NCBI RefSeq assembly: GCF_003074135.1
Contig: NZ_PPDK01000001.1
Span: 3,286,001 to 3,350,000 of the forward strand
DNA: 64,000 bases
Source: Euzebya tangerina
Lineage (GTDB): Bacteria > Actinomycetota > Nitriliruptoria > Euzebyales > Euzebyaceae
Direction: 5' to 3'
The position numbers and the translations under genes were made by a program. The notes under the pieces are model-generated. The model saw only the letters and a program-made list of their open reading frames with translations, did not search any database and was not told where the DNA came from. Positions 32,495-39,759 of this stretch are shown here, one piece after another. Positions within the stretch are counted from its first letter, which is position 1. Every line of letters begins with the position of its first letter.

Positions 32495-32533
32495 GGGTGG
32501 ACTTCCCGCCCGTGCAGCGGGGGAAGTCCACCC
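32495..32533. terminator. Perfect 13-bp inverted repeat between convergent genes
   Basis: GGGTGGACTTCCC (32495-32507) and GGGAAGTCCACCC (32521-32533) are exact reverse complements around a 13-nt loop that can itself form a 3-bp CCG/CGG stem. It sits between the SelW-like gene and the convergent M48 protease end at 32541, so it can act as a bidirectional terminator. There is no T-tract. A diverged relative lies at 46952-46990. Confidence 0.7.
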
Positions 32534-32540
32534 ACCACGA

Positions 32541-33467
32541 TCAGGCCGCCAGCCGATAGGGCCCATCGGGACGGGACAGCTGCTGGCGTTCCAGGTGGAG
32601 TTGGCGCAGCCGCTCCACGCGCTTGGCCGTCGTGGGGTGGGTGCGCAGCCACTCCGCCGGCATCGACCGACGTGGGTGCGCCGCCTCCCAGGCAGCGCCG
32701 GCGTGCTGGTCCAGCACGTTCAGGGCCTGTGCCAACCCCTCGGCATCGTTGGTGAGCGCCACAGCATCCGCATCCGCCTGGTACTCACGGGACCGGCTGA
32801 GGGCCAGCAGCAGGAGCGTGGCAAGGCTCGGGGCCCACAGCACGGCCAGGATCGTCAGCGTCGAGAACCCTCCACCGATGGCACCCGGCCCGAACAGCAG
32901 CAGTCCGATCGTGCCGATCGTCGTCAGGGACTGGGTGCCGCGCGCCAGGACGTGAGCCACCCGCATGATGCGGAGGTCCCCGGCGGCGATGTGACTGATC
33001 TCATGCGCCATCACGCCGGCCAGTTGGCGTCGGTCGAGCGCGCGGAGTAGCCCGGGGGAGATCGCCACGACACCGTCGTCGTCACGACCACTGGCCAGGG
33101 CATTCAGCATCCGGTCCGGTAGAAGGGCGAGTGCCGGCCTGCCGCGAAGCCCGGCGCGGGAGGCGAGCCCCTGCACGAGCGTGTGCAGATCCGGCGCCTC
33201 CCAGTAGCCGAGCGGCCGAGCCCCCAGGGCACGGATGACCGCGCGGCCCGAGGTGTGGCCACCGGACCGGGTCGCCCCCCAGACCGCACCGCCGATCATC
33301 AGCAGACCGAGCGGTCCGAACAGGACCACGGCCGTGATGGCAGCCACCAATCCGATGGTGGCCACAACTGCAACGCTGGCCATCAGCGTCGTCGGCCGAC
33401 GGTGAATCACTGGCTGAAGTCGGGTCACGTTCTCATCTTGAGCGGATGCCTGCCCGGCTACACCCAT
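32541..33467 (-). CDS. M48-family (HtpX-like) membrane metalloprotease
   Basis: A 308-residue zinc protease. Two N-terminal membrane spans (about 30-62) precede the catalytic HEISH motif (His155-Glu156-His159), with the third ligand Glu in SREYQADADA after two further hydrophobic segments (about 178-215). HtpX-type proteases degrade damaged or misassembled membrane proteins from the cytoplasmic face. The ATG at 33467 is the track start; an in-frame GTG 13 residues later is an alternative. It lies upstream on the same strand as nothing closely linked; the flotillin gene starts the next block. Confidence 0.88.
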   Translation of the reverse strand: MGVAGQASAQDENVTRLQPVIHRRPTTLMASVAVVATIGLVAAITAVVLFGPLGLLMIGGAVWGATRSGGHTSGRAVIRALGARPLGYWEAPDLHTLVQGLASRAGLRGRPALALLPDRMLNALASGRDDDGVVAISPGLLRALDRRQLAGVMAHEISHIAAGDLRIMRVAHVLARGTQSLTTIGTIGLLLFGPGAIGGGFSTLTILAVLWAPSLATLLLLALSRSREYQADADAVALTNDAEGLAQALNVLDQHAGAAWEAAHPRRSMPAEWLRTHPTTAKRVERLRQLHLERQQLSRPDGPYRLAA

Positions 33468-33523
33468 GACTTGGTCTGGACTTGGTCAAGACCGCCATCG
33501 AGCGCGCGATCTCTCCACTCCAA

Positions 33524-33565
33524 GTCGCCTGCTCCGAGTCGCCTGCTCCGAGTCGTCTACTCCGT
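33524..33565. repeat. 14-bp tandem repeat (3 units) across the flotillin stop codon
   Basis: Units GTCGCCTGCTCCGA at 33524 and 33538 are identical; GTCGTCTACTCCGT at 33552 is the diverged third, and it holds the flotillin stop (minus-strand TAG at 33557-33559). The two identical copies lie downstream of the stop, as expected if the gene end was duplicated outward. Confidence 0.9.
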
Positions 33566-35149
33566 GTCGTCGGGGCTGTGGTCGGAGATGCGGGTCACGG
33601 TGGAGTCCTCGTCGTACCCCTCGGGGTCGGCGACGGCCACGCCACGGAATCCGCTAGTCGGCGAGACGGCCGTCTCCTGCTCCGAACCAAGCCGGGACAG
33701 CAATCCGCGCAGGTCGATGCCGGTCAACGACGACCCGATCGCCAGGCCCTGCTCGACGTTGGTCGCCACGTTGCCAATCAACTTCGACGCCCCGTCCGTC
33801 GAGACCACGGTGAGGTCCTTGATGTTGCCCATCGGCTCACTGGCGGCCCGAACCAGTTCGGGGAGGATGCTGGTCAGCAGCTCCATGACCGCGGCTTCGT
33901 TGTAGTGCTGGAACGCTTCGGCGTTCTTCTGCCGCGCTTCGGCCTCGGCCTCACCACGTGCCAGGATTGCGGCCGCTTCGGCCGCTCCCTCAGCCTCCAC
34001 CGCGCTCGCGATGGCCTCGCGACGTGATCGCTCGGCAAACCCTCGCTTCTCACCCTCGATCGCCTCGGCCTCGGCCAGTGCCGACCGTCGGGACTTCTCG
34101 GCCTCACCTGACAGGCGGGCGGTCTCGGCCTCGGCCTGCGCCTTGGCGATCTGCGCCTGCTGGCGGGCCTCCGCCTCGCGGATGGCGGCCGACTTGCGAC
34201 CCTCGGCCTCCTGCTCGACGCGGTAGCGATCGGCGTCGGCGGGCTTGCGGATCTCGGTGTCGAGCTCACGCTCCTTCAGGGCGGCGCGGCGCTCCGCCAC
34301 CTGCTCCTGGGCGGTCAGGACGTCCTGGTCCTTGGCGGCCTGCGCGATCGGCCCCGCTGCACGGGCGTCAGCCTCGGCGGCGTCGGTCTCCGCCTGGATC
34401 TCCGCCTTCTTCAGCGCCAAGGTGCGGTTGGCGATGGCGATCTGCTCTTCGGCCTGCAGGCGCTCCTCCTCCGCGGCCTGCCGCGCGCGGGCCTCGGCGA
34501 TGGCCGCCTCCTTCTCGACCCGGGCGGCCTCCGGGCGGCCCAGGTCCTTCAGGTACTCCCCCTCCGCTCGGATGTCCTGCAACTGGAAGGTATCGAGGGC
34601 CAGCCCCTGGTTCGTGAGCGAGGTCTCGGCCTCCTCGGCGACGGCCGAGGCGAAGGCCGCACGGTCGCGGATGATCGTCTCCACGGTCAGTCGACCCACG
34701 ATGGCGCGGAGCGATCCGGCGAGCACCTCCTGGGTGAACACCTCGATGCCGTCCTGCTGGTTCAAGAAGCGCTGGGCTGCGGCACGGATGGCGTCTTCGG
34801 TGCCACCCACCTTCACGATGGCCACCCCCTCCAGATCGACCTTGATGCCCTGGGCGCTGATGCCACCGTTGATGCCGACCGGGATACGACGGCTGGACAG
34901 GTCGAGGGCGTGCAGCTTCTGCACCACCGGGAGGACGAAGGTGCTGGCACCGATGATGACCCGTTGGCCGGACAGGTCGTGCGTCGACTCCCCGGTCTCG
35001 GGATTGATCACCGGTCCACGGTTGCCCTTCCGTCCGGTGATGATGAACGCCTGGTTGGGCCCGGCCACGCGGTAGCGGCTGGACACGGCGGCCACCAAGA
35101 GGACGAGGAGGACGACGAGGGCGCCGCCACCGGCGAGGAGGGTGTTCAC
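33557..35149 (-). CDS. Flotillin-like SPFH/Band 7 protein (FloT/YuaG type)
   Basis: A 530-residue flotillin. A membrane hairpin or anchor at residues 5-22 is followed by the SPFH domain (about 25-200). Then comes a long coiled-coil region (about 210-430) with the repeated Ala-Glu-rich pattern seen in flotillins, and a conserved ending with LPELVRAASEPMGNIKDLTVVS. It organises membrane microdomains. It lies 42 bp after the NfeD-like gene on the same strand, the usual pairing. The stop codon sits in a 14-bp tandem repeat. Confidence 0.93.
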   Translation of the reverse strand: MNTLLAGGGALVVLLVLLVAAVSSRYRVAGPNQAFIITGRKGNRGPVINPETGESTHDLSGQRVIIGASTFVLPVVQKLHALDLSSRRIPVGINGGISAQGIKVDLEGVAIVKVGGTEDAIRAAAQRFLNQQDGIEVFTQEVLAGSLRAIVGRLTVETIIRDRAAFASAVAEEAETSLTNQGLALDTFQLQDIRAEGEYLKDLGRPEAARVEKEAAIAEARARQAAEEERLQAEEQIAIANRTLALKKAEIQAETDAAEADARAAGPIAQAAKDQDVLTAQEQVAERRAALKERELDTEIRKPADADRYRVEQEAEGRKSAAIREAEARQQAQIAKAQAEAETARLSGEAEKSRRSALAEAEAIEGEKRGFAERSRREAIASAVEAEGAAEAAAILARGEAEAEARQKNAEAFQHYNEAAVMELLTSILPELVRAASEPMGNIKDLTVVSTDGASKLIGNVATNVEQGLAIGSSLTGIDLRGLLSRLGSEQETAVSPTSGFRGVAVADPEGYDEDSTVTRISDHSPDDTE

Positions 35150-35191
35150 AGTTGACTCCTGACGAGGTTGAGAGAGGGGGTCTGGGACGGG

Positions 35192-35695
35192 TTACAGGTC
35201 GGCCGGCGTCACGATGACCCGGGTCTCGGAGAGCGCCTGCACCACGACCACCTGAGTTCCGGCCGCGATGACCTCGTCGGTGTCGTCGGAGGCCTGAGCA
35301 GCCACCTTCCAGGGTTGGCCGTGGCGGCGCATCACGACCTCGCCCATGCCGCCGACGCTGATCGGCGTCACGACCTTGCCGATGGCCCCGACGAAGTCGC
35401 TGCGGGTCGGCGTGGCATCGGTGGGCGTCGAGATGAAGAACCGGACCAGCGCCACCGTGACGGCACCCATCCCGACCCCGGCGCCCACGGCGACCGGCAC
35501 GGTGACAGCGCTGGCGATGCCCGTGGATGTCATCAGGTAGCCGATGATCCCGGCGGAGGTCAGGAATCCGGCGATGGCCTCGCCGGGAATGCCGGCGTCG
35601 GTGCCCGGCAGGTCGAGCTCGAACGTATCGGCCACGAACGTCAAGATCAGCAGGGCAAGGCCGATGGCCCCCACCCCGACCCACACGGTTTCCAT
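35192..35695 (-). CDS. NfeD-like membrane protein (flotillin partner)
   Basis: A 167-residue protein with about three membrane spans (residues 5-22, 42-62 and 66-90) and a C-terminal OB-fold domain (about 100-167) with FVGAIGKVVTPISVGGMGEV, the hallmark of NfeD/YuaF. NfeD-like proteins are encoded next to flotillins and support membrane-domain function. The ATG at 35695 gives a sensible N-terminal span; the longer frame to 35908 has none. 42 bp separate it from flotillin. Confidence 0.88.
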   Translation of the reverse strand: METVWVGVGAIGLALLILTFVADTFELDLPGTDAGIPGEAIAGFLTSAGIIGYLMTSTGIASAVTVPVAVGAGVGMGAVTVALVRFFISTPTDATPTRSDFVGAIGKVVTPISVGGMGEVVMRRHGQPWKVAAQASDDTDEVIAAGTQVVVVQALSETRVIVTPADL

Positions 35696-35768
35696 CACCA
35701 CAGTTGTACTACGCCGTCGTCGGTGGTGACCACGCCATGGACGGTGACCTGGGGATTCGGTAGACCAC

Positions 35769-35915
35769 TCAGAGCTCGGATCCGAACAGCTCACAGCCAG
35801 GATTCTCGCACTGGAAAGACCCATCGGGCCCCGGCTCCTCCGTCGGCAGCGCCGTGACACCGCAGGCGGGGCAGATCGGGGCGCGTTGCTCGCGTCGGCT
35901 GCGATCACTGTCCAC
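35769..35915 (-). CDS. Small zinc-ribbon protein, 48 aa
   Basis: A 48-residue ORF with a GTG start at 35915. It contains ICPACG and, 21 residues on, CENPGC, a typical zinc ribbon of two Cys pairs, then a short acidic tail FGSEL. Such mini-ribbons are common but of unknown role. An open frame continues to 36074 but the upstream part is low-complexity and antisense to a later gene. It lies 73 bp upstream of the nfeD-like gene on the same strand and could be the first gene of that operon. Confidence 0.6.
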   Translation of the reverse strand: MDSDRSRREQRAPICPACGVTALPTEEPGPDGSFQCENPGCELFGSEL

Positions 35916-36068
35916 GGCTCGGACTGTACCCCCCACCGATGGACCGCCGTGTGTGGGCGTCACCGAACCGCCGACGCCCGGACCCCTGAGCTCCGACGGC
36001 GCAGCTTCAGGGTCATCTGGGGGTCGTCCCCCATACGAGGGCCGACGCCCCTGGCGACAGTGCAACCC

Positions 36069-37430
36069 ATGCACACAGCCTTCCGCTCAACCGCCTCGAC
36101 CGCCCCTGGACCATCCACCCGACCGACCCCCCTGCGCACGCGGCTGCTGTGGCTGGACGCCGTCCGCGCCGGCGCGCTCCTGGTCGTGGTCGTGGGCCAC
36201 ATCCTCATGGCCATCGTGACGGTGACGCCGGCCGGTCAGACGTCGTTGACCAACGTGCTCGACGTCGCCGCCTGGTCGCACTGGCTGACCTGGCCGCTGC
36301 AGGTCATGCCGGTCTTCTTCGCCGTCGGTGCAGTGGTCACGACGGCCAAGATCACCTCGGCAGATCCCTCGCCGGCCGACAACTGGTCAGCCTGGGCCGG
36401 GTGGATGGGTCGGCGCGCCCGCGTGCTCATCGTCCCCGCCACACCGCTGGTGGTCCTGTGGTTGCTGCTGTCGCCGGTGCTGGCAGGCACGTTCGGCGCT
36501 GCAGTGGTCTCGGCTGCTGCTGCCGCCGCCCTGGTGCCGCTGTGGTTCCTGGCCGTCTACGTCCTCGTGCAGGCGCTGGTCCCGCTCTGGCTCCGGCTTC
36601 TTCGGACCTGGCAGCCCCTCACCCTCGGCGTCGGCCTGGTGGTGCTCGTCGCCGTCGTCGACGCCCTCCACCTCACGGGCACACCTGGCGTCGGCTACGT
36701 GAACTTCATGCTCGTGTGGTCGCTGCCGACGCTCGTGGGCGTACTGGTCCACCAGCGTCGGATCTCGACGCGAGGGCTGGCCGGGCTCGCCGTGATCGCC
36801 CTCGCGGCTGCCGCTGTCCTGGTCGCGGTCGCCGGCTACGAGTTGCCGGTCGTCGGGGTCACGGACTCCGACCGCTCCAACAACAGCCCACCCTCACTGC
36901 TGCTCGCTTGCCACGCACTCGCCTACGCCTCAGCCGTCCTGGCCGGTGGTCCCCGCCTGGAGCGGCTGCTGCGCCGCGGCCATCGTCGGCGTCGGGTGCT
37001 GCATCTGGCCTCCACCTGGTCGATGCCGGTCTACCTATGGCACATGACCGGACTCGTGGTCCTGGTGGCGGTCGGCATCGCCGCCGAGGTGCCGTTGCTG
37101 GACGGGATCTTGGCGCTGGACCCGCTGTCACCGGCCTGGTGGCTGGCCCGACCCGTCTGGCTGGCGCTGTGCCTGGCTCCGACCGTGCTGCTGATCGGCC
37201 TGGTCCGAGGGCCCACCATGGCGTTAGCCGGCTGGTCCGCAGGTCGCCCGGTTGCAGGCCCACCGGGTGTGGTCGTCGGGCTCATCGGATGCTCGGTCGG
37301 CATCGGCACGATCGTGGAGAACGGCATCGCACCGACGCCGTGGGCGGCCGTGGGGCTGCTGGCGCTCGGGATTGCGGCACTGCATCCCGTGATTCAGAAG
37401 GACCGACGTGGGATAGGGCCCTCGACATGA
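36069..37430 (+). CDS. Acyltransferase 3 family membrane protein
   Basis: A 453-residue polytopic protein with about ten membrane spans. The N-terminal segment WLDAVRAGALLVVVVGH has the Arg-x-His pattern of acyltransferase 3 (OatA/NodX-type) enzymes, which acetylate or succinylate extracytoplasmic glycans, lipids or antibiotics. Another His lies in YLWHMTGL late in the protein. ATG at 36069. Its stop overlaps the ATG of the DUF6131 gene by 4 bp. The acceptor is unknown. Confidence 0.85.
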   Translation: MHTAFRSTASTAPGPSTRPTPLRTRLLWLDAVRAGALLVVVVGHILMAIVTVTPAGQTSLTNVLDVAAWSHWLTWPLQVMPVFFAVGAVVTTAKITSADPSPADNWSAWAGWMGRRARVLIVPATPLVVLWLLLSPVLAGTFGAAVVSAAAAAALVPLWFLAVYVLVQALVPLWLRLLRTWQPLTLGVGLVVLVAVVDALHLTGTPGVGYVNFMLVWSLPTLVGVLVHQRRISTRGLAGLAVIALAAAAVLVAVAGYELPVVGVTDSDRSNNSPPSLLLACHALAYASAVLAGGPRLERLLRRGHRRRRVLHLASTWSMPVYLWHMTGLVVLVAVGIAAEVPLLDGILALDPLSPAWWLARPVWLALCLAPTVLLIGLVRGPTMALAGWSAGRPVAGPPGVVVGLIGCSVGIGTIVENGIAPTPWAAVGLLALGIAALHPVIQKDRRGIGPST

Positions 37431-37579
37431 TCATCCTCGGCGTCATCCTCATCGTCCTCGGAGCCGTTCTCGACATCGGCATCCTCTACACGATCGGCGC
37501 GATCCTGGCCGTCATCGGCGTGATCCTGGCGATCCTGTCCGCCACCGGTCGCGCCTTCGGCGGTCGGAAGTTCTACTGA
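37427..37579 (+). CDS. DUF6131 small membrane protein
   Basis: A 50-residue protein made almost entirely of two hydrophobic stretches (GVILIVLGAVLDIGILYTIG and the following AILAVIGVILAIL), with a GGRKFY ending. The pattern matches the DUF6131 actinobacterial family, whose role is unknown. The ATGA overlap with the acyltransferase implies coupled translation. Confidence 0.75.
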   Translation: MIILGVILIVLGAVLDIGILYTIGAILAVIGVILAILSATGRAFGGRKFY

Positions 37580-37594
37580 CGTCGTGATCTGCGA

Positions 37595-38587
37595 TCAGCC
37601 GGACGTGGACGAGCGACGCTTCTTCGCCAGCTGCTCCGGCGTCGGCAGGTGGACGTTGTCGGCCAGGCCGATCTGCTCCAAGGTGCGGATGACCCGCCAC
37701 GAGAGGTCGATCTGACCCGGCAGCAACCCGTGCCGCGCCGAGGTCGGGAAGGCGTGGTGGTTGTTGTGCCACGACTCGCCGAACGACACCACGGACAGGG
37801 GCCAGTTGTTCACCGACTCGTCCCGGGTCTCGAAGGGCTGGTCGCCGAAGAAGTGGCAGATCGAGTTGATCGACCAGGTGATGTGGTGCAGCACGAAGAT
37901 CCGGACCAGGCTGCCCCAGATGAAGGCGCTGAGCGCACCGGCAACGCTCATCGTCACCAGCCCGCCGATGATCGGCGGCGCCACGATCGACCCGACGATG
38001 ATCCACGGCGCGGCTCGCTCGACCCGGACGAGCGCCGGGTCACGCAGGAGGTCAGGTGCCCAGTGCGTCGGCTCGATCCCGTCGGGGATGAAGAACCAGC
38101 CGGCGTGGGCGTGCCATAGTCCCCGGAGCGTCCCGCGGATGCCCGTCTCCTCGACGAGATGGGGTGAGTGCGGGTCACCGTACGTGTCGGCGTAAGCATG
38201 GTGCCGGCGATGGGTTGCAACCCAGTGGATGACCGATCCCTCGACGGCCATCGTCCCGGCCACGGCCCACAGCACCCGGAGCGGCCGACCGACCTCGAAG
38301 CTGCGGTGGGTGAACAGCCGGTGGAACCCGACGGTGATCCCGAGGCCCGTGAGGACCCAGAAACCGAGGAACAGACCGAAGTCAAGCGGACTGATCCCCC
38401 GTCCCCAGAGCATCACCATGGCGGCCGCAACACCCAGCAGCGGCACCACCGTCAGGATCAGTGCCATGCGTCGTTGCAGGCGGAGCTCTGCGACGGTGAC
38501 AGGGCGGGCACCCTTGACCGCGGGAGGGCCCTCCGCCACCAGCGCCTCCTGCATGATCGCCTCGGCCTCGTTGGTACTGACTGACAT
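37595..38587 (-). CDS. Acyl-CoA/acyl-lipid fatty acid desaturase
   Basis: A 330-residue membrane-bound di-iron desaturase with the three His boxes HRLFTH, HRRHH and HNNHH and about four membrane spans. It is delta-9 acyl-CoA desaturase-like and would place a double bond in fatty acyl chains, adjusting membrane fluidity. ATG at 38587, chosen because the preceding 13 residues of open frame are not family-like. It is divergent from the metA-like gene at 38662 with 74 bp between starts. Confidence 0.92.
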   Translation of the reverse strand: MSVSTNEAEAIMQEALVAEGPPAVKGARPVTVAELRLQRRMALILTVVPLLGVAAAMVMLWGRGISPLDFGLFLGFWVLTGLGITVGFHRLFTHRSFEVGRPLRVLWAVAGTMAVEGSVIHWVATHRRHHAYADTYGDPHSPHLVEETGIRGTLRGLWHAHAGWFFIPDGIEPTHWAPDLLRDPALVRVERAAPWIIVGSIVAPPIIGGLVTMSVAGALSAFIWGSLVRIFVLHHITWSINSICHFFGDQPFETRDESVNNWPLSVVSFGESWHNNHHAFPTSARHGLLPGQIDLSWRVIRTLEQIGLADNVHLPTPEQLAKKRRSSTSG

Positions 38588-38644
38588 GGCTGGTTCTCCA
38601 CGTTCGGTGCGCTTGGCGGCCCACACCCTACTGGAGGTTGCCGC

Positions 38645-38650
38645 TACCGT
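38645..38650 (+). promoter_or_regulatory. Putative -10 hexamer TACCGT upstream of the MetA-like gene
   Basis: TACCGT ends 11 nt before the ATG at 38662. No clear ribosome binding site is seen. It is the same hexamer as found ahead of the SelW-like and monooxygenase genes. Confidence 0.35.
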
Positions 38651-38661
38651 TGTGCGCCGCC

Positions 38662-39732
38662 ATGCCCATCGTCGCCCACACGCAACTCCCGACGTTCGCC
38701 AGCCTGCGAGACGCCGGTGAACCGGTCCTCACCACCGCAGAAGCGCTCAGTCAGGACATCCGCGAGATCCACCTGGGTCTGCTCAACATGATGCCGGACG
38801 CTGCCCTCCGCGTGACCGAGCAGCAGTTCATGCGGCTGATCGGCGGCTCGAACTCGATCGTCCAGATCTACGTCCACGTGTTCACGCTTCCGGGACCGAC
38901 GCACAGCGCCGCGACGCAGGACTACATCGACGCCTACTACACCCCCTTCGAGGAGGTCCTCGACCTGGGGCTCGACGCGCTCGTCGTCACGGGTGCCAAT
39001 CCGGTCGAGGAGCACCTGGAGGACGAGTCGTTCTACGGCCCCCTCGCCGAGGTGATGGAGTGGGCGACGGCCAATGTCACCTCGACCTTGTGCTCGTGCC
39101 TGTCGTCGCACGCCATCCTGCAGCACTCCTACGGCATCCATCGTCGCCCGCTGCTGTCCAAGCGCTGGGGGGTGTTCCCACACCGGAACGTGGCCCCGGA
39201 GCATCCCCTGCTCAGAGGGATCAACACGCGGTACAACACGCCGCACTCGCGGTGGAACGCCGTCACGCCGGAGCAGCTGCGCTCCGCCGGGCTGCGCGTC
39301 CTGGCCGAGACCGACGACGGCGACTTCCACATCGGCACCAGCGCCGACGGGTTCCGGACCGTGTTCTTCCAGGGCCACCCGGAGTACGACGCGGTCAGCC
39401 TCCTGAAGGAGTACAAGCGTGAGGTCGACCGCCACCTCGCCGGTGAGATCCCGCTGCCGCCGTTCCCCGAGAACTACCTGACGCCCGACGCCGCCCGCCT
39501 AGCGGCCGACCACGTCGATGCTGCGCTGGCCGCGGCCGACCCGTTCGCCGTGCCATTCCCCGAAGACGAGCTGCGCGCCACGCTCGACAACACCTGGACC
39601 GACACCGCCAAGGCGATCTTCAACAACTGGCTGGGCCTGGTCTATCGCCTCACGGGCTTCGAGCGAGGTGTGGCGTTCATGGGCGACGTGGACCCGGACG
39701 ACCCGCTGCAGCTGGGATCGGTGACCGGATGA
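38662..39732 (+). CDS. Homoserine O-acyltransferase, MetA/HTS family (variant active-site loop)
   Basis: A 356-residue class I glutamine amidotransferase-like acyltransferase. The predicted nucleophile is Cys146 in STLCSCLSSHA; His239 and Glu241 in FFQGHPEYD complete the triad. The loop after the Cys differs from the canonical CWGAQA of E. coli MetA. The acyl-donor selectivity region reads TGANPVEEHL, with Glu in the area where acetyl-specific enzymes carry Glu and succinyl-specific ones Gly, so acetyl-CoA use is possible (inference). It activates homoserine for methionine synthesis; a trans-sulfuration enzyme is encoded at 10393. ATG at 38662. Confidence 0.85.
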   Translation: MPIVAHTQLPTFASLRDAGEPVLTTAEALSQDIREIHLGLLNMMPDAALRVTEQQFMRLIGGSNSIVQIYVHVFTLPGPTHSAATQDYIDAYYTPFEEVLDLGLDALVVTGANPVEEHLEDESFYGPLAEVMEWATANVTSTLCSCLSSHAILQHSYGIHRRPLLSKRWGVFPHRNVAPEHPLLRGINTRYNTPHSRWNAVTPEQLRSAGLRVLAETDDGDFHIGTSADGFRTVFFQGHPEYDAVSLLKEYKREVDRHLAGEIPLPPFPENYLTPDAARLAADHVDAALAAADPFAVPFPEDELRATLDNTWTDTAKAIFNNWLGLVYRLTGFERGVAFMGDVDPDDPLQLGSVTG

Positions 39733-39759
39733 GCACGCCTCGGTGAGGGTGCGGCCAGC

